Part shown: positions 1-7,622 of the stretch, piece by piece
How positions within the stretch are numbered: the stretch's first letter is position 1
Layout: the number at the start of each line of letters is the position of its first letter
Origin: Archangium violaceum Cb vi76
Lineage (GTDB): Bacteria > Myxococcota > Myxococcia > Myxococcales > Myxococcaceae
Direction of reading: 5' to 3'
Assembly: GCF_000733295.1 (NCBI RefSeq)
Contig: NZ_JPMI01000227.1
Span: 1 to 64,000 of the forward strand
DNA length: 64,000 bases
The notes under the pieces: model-generated
The model's input: only the letters and a program-made list of their open reading frames with translations
Database searches by the model: none
Told to the model about the DNA's origin: nothing
Program-made: the position numbers and the translations under genes

Positions 1-77
1 TGCTCGCGCTGTGCGTGATGATCCTCATCCGCATCCCTGTCCTGAGCCCGTACCCCCCCCCCGGAGGATCCCCGCCC

Positions 78-1169
78 ATGCCCCAGATGCTCGACAGCCT
101 GCCGGTCCTCTACCGCGGCCTCCTGCCCGAATTCTTCCGCGCGGAGATTCCCAACGAGGAGAAGGCCACGTGCTCCTCGTGCGCCATGTGTCCGTCCTCC
201 GCGCAGGGGGCCGTCGAGTCCGTGGACGGGGTGAGCCGGCTGTTCCGGCCGGACACCAAGTGCTGCACCTACTACCCCAAGCTGCCCAACTACCTGGTGG
301 GCGCGCTCCTGTCCGACACGCGTGACGAGCTGGGCGAGGGGCGGCGGCGCGTGGGGGAGAAGATCGCCAGCCACGTGGGGGTGACGCCGCAGTGGCTCCG
401 GCCGTCGGCGCGTTACAACCTGCTGTATCGCAACTCGCGCCAGTTCTTCGGCCGGGCGGCCTCCATGCGCTGCCCGTACTTCGAGGAGCAGCAGGGCGGC
501 TGCACCATCTGGCCCTTCCGCGAGGCCGTGTGCTCCACGTTCTTCTGCAAGTACGTGGCGGGCGCGGACGGGCGGAAGCTGTGGATGACGTTCAAGACGT
601 ACCTGGCGCTCGCGGAGATCCAACTCTCGCGCTACGCCGTGCTCCAGTTGCTGCCCGAGTACGTCCTCGCGGGCCGGGACAAGCCGGACCTGGCGGAGAC
701 GCCGACGCTCGAGGACCTCGACGACAAGCCGCTGCCCGAGAAGGAGTACACCGCGCTGTGGCGTCAGTGGTCGGGCCGCGAGGTGGAGTTCTACCGGGCC
801 TGCTACGACACCATCCGTGCCCTGTCTCCGGAGCAGGTGGAGAAGATCATGGGCCTGGATGGGGTCATCGAGCTGAAGGTGCTGGAGAAGAGCCTGCGGG
901 ACGCGGTCGCACCCGCGCTGCCCAAGGTGCTCAAGCTCAACCCCGAGGCCACGGTGAAGTGGCTCGCGGATGGGAGCGTCGCGCTGGGAGCCTACAGCGA
1001 GTACGACGCCGTCGCGCTGCCCGGTGTGGCCTACTCGCTCCTGGTGGAGTTCACGGGCCGCGAGCCGGTCTCGGCCGTGCGCGAGCGCCTGCGCGAGGAG
1101 AAGCACGCGGACCTGCACGAGGACATCCTGCTGGAGCTCTACCGGCACCGCATCCTGACGGAGGCCTGA
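78..1169 (+). CDS. Cysteine-rich YkgJ-like protein (putative metal or Fe-S binding)
   Basis: The protein is 363 aa. Its N-terminal half has clustered cysteines: CSSCAMC near residue 33, a CC pair near 63, and later CP, GGC, VC and FFC motifs around residues 130-160. This pattern recalls YkgJ-type zinc or iron-cluster proteins, but the C-terminal 200 residues have no motif I recognise. I chose the ATG at 78 because GGAGG sits 11 bases upstream; an in-frame ATG at 15 would add a poor-looking leader. No signal peptide is visible, so it is probably cytoplasmic. It stands alone, 85 bp before the next gene. The function is unknown; metal binding is inferred only from the cysteine spacing. Confidence 0.65.
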   Translation: MPQMLDSLPVLYRGLLPEFFRAEIPNEEKATCSSCAMCPSSAQGAVESVDGVSRLFRPDTKCCTYYPKLPNYLVGALLSDTRDELGEGRRRVGEKIASHVGVTPQWLRPSARYNLLYRNSRQFFGRAASMRCPYFEEQQGGCTIWPFREAVCSTFFCKYVAGADGRKLWMTFKTYLALAEIQLSRYAVLQLLPEYVLAGRDKPDLAETPTLEDLDDKPLPEKEYTALWRQWSGREVEFYRACYDTIRALSPEQVEKIMGLDGVIELKVLEKSLRDAVAPALPKVLKLNPEATVKWLADGSVALGAYSEYDAVALPGVAYSLLVEFTGREPVSAVRERLREEKHADLHEDILLELYRHRILTEA

Positions 1170-1254
1170 GCCCACCGTGTGCCTGGCGCTGAGCGGAGAC
1201 CCGCACGGAGCAGGAACATAGGACGGATGGGGGCGAGCCAGGGTAGAAGCCGCC

Positions 1255-1917
1255 ATGGCGAGCGCGACATGGCGAGAGGACTTGAAGGCCCTGCTGGATG
1301 GGATGGACACCTGGGCCCGGCAGCGGGGTTGGCGGCTGGTGCGGGAGCCGCCGCTGACGCGCGAGGAGGTGGATGCGCTGCCTCGCCTGCTGTCCGGTTA
1401 CCCGTACGAACTGCCGACGCCGTACCGCGAGGAAGCCTTCGTTGTTCCGGAGAGCTACCGCCAGTTCCTGTTGCTGCACCGTGAGGTCCGGCTGGAGCAC
1501 CAGCCCGATGGGGATGAGTGGGAGACGTATCAGCCGTTCCACATCTGGACGCCCACGCTGGAGTCCCTCACGGCCTCGTGGACGCCCTCGGGCACGACGG
1601 TGGATGACCGGGAAATCACGACCACGGACCTGATCTCCTTCGCGGACGCGTACCTGGGCGTCGAGGCGGCGCGCTGGTGCTTCTACACACGCACGGAGCC
1701 GAAGGGCGGCGAGCTTCCCCTCCTGCTGGAGGACAACGACTACGAGGCGCTGGCGGGGCACTACGTGGATGACGGCGAGTGGTTGGACTCGAACGCTCCC
1801 CTGACGTTCGGGTTCGACAGCTTCGAGGCCTGGTTCACCCGGCTGTGCGCCGTGGTGCGCCGCGAAGATCTGGACCTGAACGACTATGTCGCCGTGGGCA
1901 ACGCGATGCTCGAGTGA
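1255..1917 (+). CDS. SMI1/KNR4 (SUKH)-like protein, putative immunity protein
   Basis: The 220-aa acidic, Trp/Tyr-rich cytoplasmic protein has a VPESYRQFLLLH segment near residue 64. This resembles the 'lP..Y..FL' start of the SUKH fold, and the total length fits a single SUKH domain. SUKH proteins are best known as immunity proteins in polymorphic-toxin and contact-dependent systems. No toxin gene lies directly upstream. The last ten bases, including the stop, are part of the 160-bp direct repeat that borders the 6-kb island, so this gene is the original left neighbour of the Ap4A phosphorylase-like gene now at 8138-8989. The family assignment rests on weak motifs. Confidence 0.5.
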   Translation: MASATWREDLKALLDGMDTWARQRGWRLVREPPLTREEVDALPRLLSGYPYELPTPYREEAFVVPESYRQFLLLHREVRLEHQPDGDEWETYQPFHIWTPTLESLTASWTPSGTTVDDREITTTDLISFADAYLGVEAARWCFYTRTEPKGGELPLLLEDNDYEALAGHYVDDGEWLDSNAPLTFGFDSFEAWFTRLCAVVRREDLDLNDYVAVGNAMLE

Positions 1918-2067
1918 GCTCCTACGCGGCGACCTGTCTCAGCAACTCCAGGGGTCCCAGTTCCTGGAGCCGCTGGAGTTGCTCCTGGTTCTTGACGAGC
2001 AGCGAGCCGGCGAAGCCCATGGCGTTGACGTTGATGCCGTGGGACTCGGCCCGCGCGCGAGGCACCA
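1908..2067. repeat. Left copy of 160-bp perfect direct repeat (island boundary)
   Basis: This segment is identical, base for base by eye, to 8124-8283 at a constant offset of 6216 bp. It contains the last 10 bp of the SUKH-like gene and a copy of the last 49 codons of the Ap4A phosphorylase-like gene. Identity stops abruptly at both ends. The right copy belongs to the intact phosphorylase gene. The arrangement looks like a long target duplication or att-like duplication around the 6056-bp insert. Confidence 0.95.
1922..2067 (-). pseudogene. 3' remnant of the Ap4A phosphorylase-like gene
   Basis: On the minus strand this encodes a peptide beginning VPRARAESHGINVN and ending LELLRQVAA, followed by a TAG stop. 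It matches exactly the C-terminus of the intact gene at 8138-8989. Upstream of 2067 the frame runs into unrelated sequence, so it is an orphan 3' fragment created when the repeat arose. It cannot encode a working enzyme because the HIT-like catalytic region is missing. Confidence 0.9.
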
Positions 2068-2097
2068 TCCGCCGGACGGATACGTGAGGCCGGGAAG

Positions 2098-2128
2098 GTG
2101 GGCTTGCCCCGGTTACGTGGCTCTCCCG
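2098..2128 (+). repeat. Repeat copy A (about 31 bp, GTGGGCTTGCCCCGGTTACG...)
   Basis: This 31-bp element reads GTGGGCTTGCCCCGGTTACG, one variable base region, then GCTCTCCCG. The same word recurs with one difference at 6327-6357 and in inverted orientation at 2211-2240. Copies A and B face each other across 82 bp at the 3' end of the STAND gene. They could fold into a large stem in the transcript, or mark the end of a mobile unit. Confidence 0.8.
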
Positions 2129-2199
2129 CACTTCATGTGGTTCTGCGGCGGTGAGCAGGCGAGCCTTCCTCGTACAGTCAGTCGAATGAGCCCATAGTT

Positions 2200-2240
2200 C
2201 GCACAAACGGCGGGAGAGCTACAAACCGGGGCAGGCTCAC
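2200..2240 (-). repeat. Repeat copy B, left inverted repeat of the STAND operon
   Basis: Read inward from the left, this begins ACAAACGGCGGGAGAGCTAC and continues with AACCGGGGCAGGCTCAC. The reverse complement of 6327-6368 reads almost the same over about 41 bp. The pair therefore forms terminal-inverted-repeat-like ends around the STAND NTPase gene and its short upstream ORF. The repeat overlaps the stop codon of the NTPase (2237-2239). Confidence 0.75.
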
Positions 2241-5200
2241 TCGGCGCCCAGCGATTGGAGCAGGTCCGGACGGTCGATGCTCTGCCAGGCCTGACGTGCG
2301 GCCGAGACGTGGTGGCGGCGTATCTCGGCATCAGAGGCCAGCCGGGCGAGCCGATGATGGGCGCGCCCGATGGAGTACAGATCCTGGATTTGAGTATAGA
2401 GGGAGAGGGCCTGAATGAAGAGTTGGCGGGCCTCCTCATGCTGCGAGCGCGCCAGAGCGATGTCGCCCAGGCCTTGGATGCAGTTGGCCCGCCCGCGCAC
2501 GGAGCCCACCTGAGTGTAGAGGGGGAGAGCCTCCTGGTAGCGCTGGCGGGCCTCCTCATGCTGCGAGCGCTCCAGATCGATGTCACCCAGGCGTTTGATG
2601 CAGTTGGCCCGCCCGAGCACGTCGCCCGCCTGCTCGAAGAGGGGGCGAGCCTCCTCGTAGCGTCGGCGCGCCTCTTCATGCTGCCAGCGCTCCAGCGCGA
2701 TGTCGCCCAGGCCCTTGATGCAGTTGGCCCGCCCGAGCACGTTGCCCACCTGATCGAAGAGGGGGAGTGCCTCCTCGTAGCGCTGGTGGGCCTCCTCAAA
2801 CTGCGAGAGCGTCAGCGCGATTTCGCCCAGGCGCCTGATGCAGTTGGCTCGCCCGAGCACGGAGCCCACCTGAGCGTAGAAGGGGAGAGCCGCCTCGTAA
2901 TGCCGACGCGCCTCCTCATACTGTGAGCGATAGAGTGCGATATTACCCATGCTCTCAGTACAGCGCGCCGCACGTTCTGCGTCACCCTTCCTCCGTGCCC
3001 TTTCACAGGCTTGTTGGAGCACCCGGGGAGAGCCGTGCCCTGAGTACCACATGAAGCGAGTCAGAGAAATTGCTGCCTCAATGGCATCGACAGCCCTGCC
3101 TTCAGCAGGTTCTTCTTCCAGGAGCCCTTCGATGTTCGAAAACTCCGCGAGCAGCCGCGTGATCGCCTCATTTCCCCCGAGCTTACCCACCTTTTCACCC
3201 TGCTCTCGGGCCAGCGTGAAGTAATGGGTGCGCAGCCGCTCGAGGTCTTCCGGCTTCGGAGTCCGTGAACGCCGGACGTGCTCGCGGATGGGAGCCAGCA
3301 TGTGCAGCCACTCCTGCTCGAAGAAGGCGAGCCCCACCTTGGAGAGCACCTGCGCGGCTCCAGGACCCGCTCCAGGCAGCAGCCGCTCCAGGTGCTCCTG
3401 GGCCATGCCAGCGGGCAGGCAGGCTAGCAAGGACAGCAGCCGGCGAGCCTCCTCCGTCATTCGAGGCCCTTGGATGGACACCTCAAGCGAGAAGGCCAAG
3501 CTCGACTGGGCGTCAGGGCGGCCAGGGCGCACATAGAGGGTGGTGCGCTCGTGTTGCCAGCGGCGCCAGGTGTGTTGGAGCGAGGAGCCCTCAGTGGCGT
3601 GGGCGAGCAGGCAGATGGCGAGAGGGAGCCCCTCCTGTGCCTCCAGCAGGGGCTCAAGGAGAGGGTCTTCTCGGTCGACGTTCCAAGCAATGGAGCAGAA
3701 GAGCTCGCTAGCGGCGGACTTGTCGAGCCGGGTGACTTCAATGGGACGCGCGTAGCGCGGGAGGTGGGGTCGCTCCTGGCCTCGCACCGAGCAGACGAGC
3801 GCGAGGCCCGGGAGGGCACGCAACTCGGCCAGGAGCGCCTCGGTGCCACGGCGGTCGGCCTCCCAGGGAGTCTCGGTGTTGTCGAGAACGAGCAGGGCGG
3901 GGGCCTGCTGGAGGGACTGCTTGACGGCTTCCCAGAGGTTGGCTGCCGAGTGGAGGCCGAGGGTCGCGGCCACGGCGCTGACGAGCAACTCTGGCGAGGT
4001 GGCGCCATCGAGCCGGACGAAGAAGCGGCGGGAGCCGAAGCGCTGCACCACCTCGGGGGCGTGGAGCGCCTCGATGGTGAGGGTGCTCTTGCCGATGCCC
4101 GGAGGGCCGAGCACCACGGTGGGGCGGGGCTCAGGGGCCAGGAGGGCCGAGACGAGCTGGCCGGTGAGCGCCTCACGGCCGAAGCAGTCCCCTCGCGTGG
4201 GCAGCGAGGCCGATGTGGTGACGGGAGCTGGAGTCGCCGCATGGCTCGCGCCCGTTACCCCCCGCGAGGCGTTGAAATCATCAGGGTTGAAGAGGGGCCT
4301 GCGAGTCTGGTCGAGCAGAGCGAACTCGCGCATGCGCGCGCCGGCCTTGTCCCAGAGGGCTTTGAACGAGCGTTCGAGGGCCGGCAGGGGGCCATGGCGG
4401 ATGACGAGTTCGTCGAAGTGCTCAAGGTGGCCCGTCTCGGAGAAGGTGACTGCGTAGCGCTCCCCGGAGCGGCTCAGGGAGAGAGGGCCGGACTCGTAGC
4501 GCACGCCCAGGCGAATGAGGCGGGAAGCCAGGAAGCGGTTGAGGATGCAAGCCCGAGGGCTGAGGGGAGAGGGCTCCAGGCCGTTGAGGACGGCGGTGGT
4601 GTCGCCGCGCAGGTCCTGGCGCAGTCCCTCATCGAGGGCAGGTGGGACGGGGAGGTGCTCGTAGTGCTGGAAGAGCTCGTCCTCGCGCAGGAGTCCCTTG
4701 AGGAAGGGGTCCTCCAACTCCAGCAGCTTCTGCTCCAAGGCGCCCAAGTTGAGGCCGTGGAAGTAGCGCTGGAGGACGAGGTGGTGGCGGAAGTCCTTGA
4801 GGCGCAGGCGCAGCAGGTCCACCAGGCCCCCATCGCCGGTGCCCGAGACGAGGTAGTGGAAGGAGGAGCGGCCTGGGCCATGCAGGAGGCGGTCCAGGTT
4901 GTCGTCCTCCCAGTAGGAGCGGGAGGGAGCGCCCTGCAGGGGGCGCTCCAGGCCGAAGCCCACGGCCAGGAGGACGGCGTGGAAGTCTCCCTGGTGGAAG
5001 CGCTCGGTGTTCCACGAGAGGTGGCGGGGGGAGGAACTGCCAGTGAGGGGACGGATGCCTCGGGTGTGGGTGTGGACCTTGATTCCGCAGCGCTGGGCGA
5101 GGGGCTCCCACTGCGCGAGGATCTGGCGGGCTACGTCCCCTGCGAGGGCGGCCGTCCAGTCGAGGACGGGGAGGCCGGCGCGGGGCTGCTCGGAGCCGGG

Positions 5201-5974
5201 GAGGGGCCAGTCGTAGATGTGGGGGTGGAGCCAGCGGGTGCGGTTGTTGCGGAACATGGGGAGCAGGTCGCTCTGCTCCTCGAGGAGGGTGACGCGTGCG
5301 CCGAGGAGGGCGGCCCCGGCGGCGGCGGTGAGGCCAGCGGCGCCGCCGCCGATGATGGCAAGGGAGGAGCCCTGGGAGAGCCGGTCCTCCTGGAAGAGGG
5401 AGTAGACGAGGTTGAGGGCGCGGACCTGCTGGGAGAAGAGGGTGATGCGGCGCTCGAAGGATCCGAGGACGTAGAGGCCGGGCTCCTCGGGCACCTCCAT
5501 GTGCCGGAGGATGTCCAGGGGGGTGAGCCCCTTCTCCTGCTGGAGGATGTGGCGAGTGCTGATCTTGCCGATGGCTGGAGGGCCGGGAGCCAGGGTGGGG
5601 CGGGGCTCCTGAGTCAGGAGGGCCGAGATGAGCTGGCGGGTGGGCTCTTCACGGCCGAAGGAGTCCCCTCGCGCGGGCAGCGAGGGCGGCGCGCTGGCAG
5701 GGGGCGGCGTTGCTGCATTGCTCGGGGGCATCGCCTGCAGGGCGGCGGCGAAGTCAGCGGCATGCTCAGCCACCTTGGCGGGCTCGGCTTCTCGGAGCTT
5801 TGAGAAGACGTCCTCGGCCCTCACCATCTCCAGCAGCAAGTTCTCCCTCTGGGTGCGATTCATGCCTCCTGAGAACTGCCGGTACACGTCTCCGAAGTAA
5901 TCGAGGCAGAAGGCATCGAAGCTGCCGGCATCCGGCAGCACCGCTCGCAGGAGTTTGCGCACCTGAGCGCTCAT
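2237..5974 (-). CDS. STAND NTPase: death-like domain, FAD-binding module, NB-ARC ATPase, TPR repeats
   Basis: The 1245-aa protein has five parts. Residues 1-75 resemble bacterial effector-associated (death-like) domains. Residues 100-140 are a linker ending in a degenerate P-loop, GPPAIGKIST. Residues 150-560 are a Rossmann FAD/NAD-binding module with IIGGGAAGL near 207-215. Residues 592-900 are an NB-ARC/STAND ATPase with Walker A GPPGIGKST (623-631) and Walker B LLVLDN (694-699). Residues about 1000-1200 are five TPRs. Such proteins usually act as threat sensors in bacterial conflict systems: TPRs sense, the NTPase oligomerises, and the N-terminal domains recruit or contain effectors. The linker occurs twice (100-140 and 592-631), so the FAD module looks inserted. 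The start overlaps the upstream ORF in ATGA. No substrate is known. Confidence 0.8.
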   Translation of the reverse strand: MSAQVRKLLRAVLPDAGSFDAFCLDYFGDVYRQFSGGMNRTQRENLLLEMVRAEDVFSKLREAEPAKVAEHAADFAAALQAMPPSNAATPPPASAPPSLPARGDSFGREEPTRQLISALLTQEPRPTLAPGPPAIGKISTRHILQQEKGLTPLDILRHMEVPEEPGLYVLGSFERRITLFSQQVRALNLVYSLFQEDRLSQGSSLAIIGGGAAGLTAAAGAALLGARVTLLEEQSDLLPMFRNNRTRWLHPHIYDWPLPGSEQPRAGLPVLDWTAALAGDVARQILAQWEPLAQRCGIKVHTHTRGIRPLTGSSSPRHLSWNTERFHQGDFHAVLLAVGFGLERPLQGAPSRSYWEDDNLDRLLHGPGRSSFHYLVSGTGDGGLVDLLRLRLKDFRHHLVLQRYFHGLNLGALEQKLLELEDPFLKGLLREDELFQHYEHLPVPPALDEGLRQDLRGDTTAVLNGLEPSPLSPRACILNRFLASRLIRLGVRYESGPLSLSRSGERYAVTFSETGHLEHFDELVIRHGPLPALERSFKALWDKAGARMREFALLDQTRRPLFNPDDFNASRGVTGASHAATPAPVTTSASLPTRGDCFGREALTGQLVSALLAPEPRPTVVLGPPGIGKSTLTIEALHAPEVVQRFGSRRFFVRLDGATSPELLVSAVAATLGLHSAANLWEAVKQSLQQAPALLVLDNTETPWEADRRGTEALLAELRALPGLALVCSVRGQERPHLPRYARPIEVTRLDKSAASELFCSIAWNVDREDPLLEPLLEAQEGLPLAICLLAHATEGSSLQHTWRRWQHERTTLYVRPGRPDAQSSLAFSLEVSIQGPRMTEEARRLLSLLACLPAGMAQEHLERLLPGAGPGAAQVLSKVGLAFFEQEWLHMLAPIREHVRRSRTPKPEDLERLRTHYFTLAREQGEKVGKLGGNEAITRLLAEFSNIEGLLEEEPAEGRAVDAIEAAISLTRFMWYSGHGSPRVLQQACERARRKGDAERAARCTESMGNIALYRSQYEEARRHYEAALPFYAQVGSVLGRANCIRRLGEIALTLSQFEEAHQRYEEALPLFDQVGNVLGRANCIKGLGDIALERWQHEEARRRYEEARPLFEQAGDVLGRANCIKRLGDIDLERSQHEEARQRYQEALPLYTQVGSVRGRANCIQGLGDIALARSQHEEARQLFIQALSLYTQIQDLYSIGRAHHRLARLASDAEIRRHHVSAARQAWQSIDRPDLLQSLGAE
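2400..2945 (-). repeat. Tandem 120-bp repeats encoding five TPR units
   Basis: Five tandem units of 120 bp (40 codons) encode the C-terminal TPR array of the STAND protein. Each contains variants of ALPLY.QVGSVLGRANCI and LGDIALERSQHEEAR. Nucleotide similarity between units is high, which suggests recent expansion or homogenisation. The 40-residue period, longer than a classic 34-residue TPR, is typical of NB-ARC-TPR proteins. Confidence 0.9.
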
Positions 5975-6216
5975 GAGGCCTCCACCTCGCCGGAGCGGCG
6001 GAGAGGGTAGGGGGGCTGCCAGGTGGCCCGCTCACGGGCAACTCGGCCTCCGAGGTGCACCATTCTTCGCCGGAGCGGCGCCCGAGAGGGGACGTGGAGC
6101 GTGGGCGGGGCGAGGAGGAGGGCGGCCTCGGCCAGCCGCTCAAAGGCGCCAAGAACGGAGGGGCCCGGCTCGGTGGGCCCGGCCCTCTGCCGGAGGATGT
6201 CGAGCGAGGTGAGCAT
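5971..6216 (-). CDS. Short ORF (81 aa) coupled to the STAND gene; resembles the head of its FAD module
   Basis: The predicted protein begins MLTSLDILRQ and ends RRSGEVEAS. Its first 35 residues (LTSLDILRQ...EPGPSVLGAFER) closely match residues 150-174 of the downstream STAND protein (LTPLDILRH...EPGLYVLGSFER). The underlying DNA is also visibly similar. The stop overlaps the STAND start codon in ATGA, indicating translational coupling. No clear ribosome site precedes the ATG at 6216, and a longer in-frame opening extends upstream to 6453. It may be a deleted remnant of a separate FAD oxidoreductase gene, or a small regulatory or leader protein. Expression is uncertain. Confidence 0.5.
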   Translation of the reverse strand: MLTSLDILRQRAGPTEPGPSVLGAFERLAEAALLLAPPTLHVPSRAPLRRRMVHLGGRVARERATWQPPYPLRRSGEVEAS

Positions 6217-6326
6217 GTGGGGTGCGTCCCGTGGGGGAAGGTAGCAGACCCCCCCCTGCTGGGGAGTCTGAAAGCGGAGGGGGGGCGCCGTATGCGAGGG
6301 GCGGCTGGTTCGCCCGGCAGTCGCTT

Positions 6327-6368
6327 GTGGGCTTGCCCCGGTTACGTAGCTCTCCCGTCGTTTGTGAG
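6327..6368 (+). repeat. Repeat copy C, right inverted repeat of the STAND operon
   Basis: This reads GTGGGCTTGCCCCGGTTACG, then TAGCTCTCCCGTCGTTTGTG. It is a direct repeat of copy A and an inverted partner of copy B. It lies in the 330-bp gap (6217-6546) between the STAND operon, which runs left, and the toxin gene, which runs right. That gap otherwise holds only the small repeats at 6468-6523 and presumably the promoters for both directions. Confidence 0.75.
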
Positions 6369-6467
6369 GTGCCAAAGGACTTGTAAGAGGGCTGCACCGC
6401 TTGTTCACTGGCTCGGCGCACAGCCCTGGCGACACCCTCAACAGGGCCCCCATCCCGGCTATACGCT

Positions 6468-6523
6468 CTCCCCATCTGCTTGGGGCGCGCTACGTTCGCC
6501 TCCTCCCCACCTGCTTGGGGGCG
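6468..6523 (+). promoter_or_regulatory. Two tandem hairpin-forming repeats upstream of the lipoprotein toxin gene
   Basis: CTCCCCATCTGCTTGGGG at 6468 and CTCCCCACCTGCTTGGGG at 6502 are near-identical and 34 bp apart. Each can fold on itself through CCCC/GGGG arms around an eight-base loop. They lie 24-79 bases before the toxin start codon. Their position suggests a transcriptional operator pair or a 5'-UTR structure controlling the toxin-immunity operon. There is no direct evidence of function. Confidence 0.4.
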
Positions 6524-6546
6524 CCATCAACGTCAGGAGGTGCTGC

Positions 6547-7620
6547 ATGGCACGCTTGTTGGCTGTGCTGCTCTGCATGTTTCTTGTGGGGTGTAGGGGC
6601 GCTGCCCAGAGCGTCCGTCGCGCCACGGGTCAACGAGAGAGTTGTGTTTATGTCCCGCGCCGCTACCTTGCATCGGGGGCACTGAATGAAGCACTTCATT
6701 CAGCTCGCTCTGGCCTGGAAGTAGTGCCTGTGGCGGCAACGACGGGGGCTTCACCTGTGGCGCCGCTGGGTCCATCCTCGTCACCTCTGCTCGAGGGGAT
6801 TTCTGGCGAGGGCTTGGGAAATGGCATCCCCCGAGGCGTGCTCCGGATCGTGCCAGAGGGCGCCACGGCAGCGGAAGAAGCAGGGGCTGGCGGTGCGGCC
6901 GGAGAGCTCCTCGTCACGGGAGGATCGATCGTCGCCGCGGCCGGTAGTGTTCTCCTGGTCTGCTTGACCGTCAGCGCGGCCGTGGACGGGGCGGAGACCC
7001 CGATCGACATCGCGGATGAGTTCTACGGCACGCACTTCGGCGATGTGTCTGGGTGGGTCCAAGGTCAATACCCAGTGACGAAGGCTCCCAAAACCCGAAC
7101 GGGACCGACGTCCGCTCCCCTGGCGCCTCCCGGTGCATCGCCAACACCAGAACCCGACCAGGAGACCCAAAAGAATCGGGGGCGCATCTATGTGACCTAC
7201 ACGAAGCTCAACAAGATCACCCACCGCTACTACGCGGGGCGAACCAGCATGGTCGTCGATCTCACCAGGTCCCTCGAAGAGCAGGCGTGGTTGGCCATTA
7301 TTTTGCGAGATGCGAATCACCACATCGACGAGGACGCTGAGCCAAAGGGCGCTGCGTTCGATTTCGGCCGCGTTGATGTATTCGATGTTGGGAACGCAAT
7401 TGACTATAGCAAGAGATATGATGACGTCGCGTATTGGCGGATTCGCGGACGAGAGCAGCAGTTGATTGATTCTCTCGGTGGTGCCTGGTCTGACACCGGG
7501 AAGCCCTATCGGACCGAGAATGCCATCCGCAGCGTGGCGAAAGACAATCCGTGGGGCAGGCGGTTTCACGACGCTGCCTCGGATTGGTGGGGTCAACGTT
7601 ACTCTTACACAGGGCATTAG
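6547..7620 (+). CDS. Lipoprotein toxin with possible C-terminal GIY-YIG-like nuclease domain
   Basis: The 357-aa product starts at an ATG preceded by AGGAGGTG. It has a lipoprotein signal (LLCMFLVGC, lipid Cys16), a low-complexity Ala/Gly/Pro middle with a hydrophobic stretch near 125-150, and a C-terminal domain from about 210. That domain carries RIYVTYTK, YYAGRTS (228-234), RDANHH (254-259) and REQQLID (Glu303). These spacings fit the GIY, YIG, Arg and catalytic Glu positions of GIY-YIG nucleases. The architecture matches myxobacterial polymorphic-toxin lipoproteins whose C-terminal domain is a nuclease. The next gene, 2 bp away, looks like Imm26, supporting a toxin-immunity pair. Base composition is less GC-rich than the flanks, hinting at transfer. 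The nuclease call is inference. Confidence 0.65.
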   Translation: MARLLAVLLCMFLVGCRGAAQSVRRATGQRESCVYVPRRYLASGALNEALHSARSGLEVVPVAATTGASPVAPLGPSSSPLLEGISGEGLGNGIPRGVLRIVPEGATAAEEAGAGGAAGELLVTGGSIVAAAGSVLLVCLTVSAAVDGAETPIDIADEFYGTHFGDVSGWVQGQYPVTKAPKTRTGPTSAPLAPPGASPTPEPDQETQKNRGRIYVTYTKLNKITHRYYAGRTSMVVDLTRSLEEQAWLAIILRDANHHIDEDAEPKGAAFDFGRVDVFDVGNAIDYSKRYDDVAYWRIRGREQQLIDSLGGAWSDTGKPYRTENAIRSVAKDNPWGRRFHDAASDWWGQRYSYTGH

Positions 7621-7622
7621 AA

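Noticed and set aside
2400-2945. Regularly spaced 120-bp repeats that could be taken for a CRISPR-like array
   Set aside because: The repeats are contiguous, in frame, and encode 40-residue TPR units; there are no unique spacers and no cas genes.
3470-5803. A 777-codon plus-strand frame opposite the STAND gene
   Set aside because: It has Gly/Glu/Val-rich low-complexity composition and no recognisable motif. The minus-strand protein has Walker and FAD motifs in the same region.
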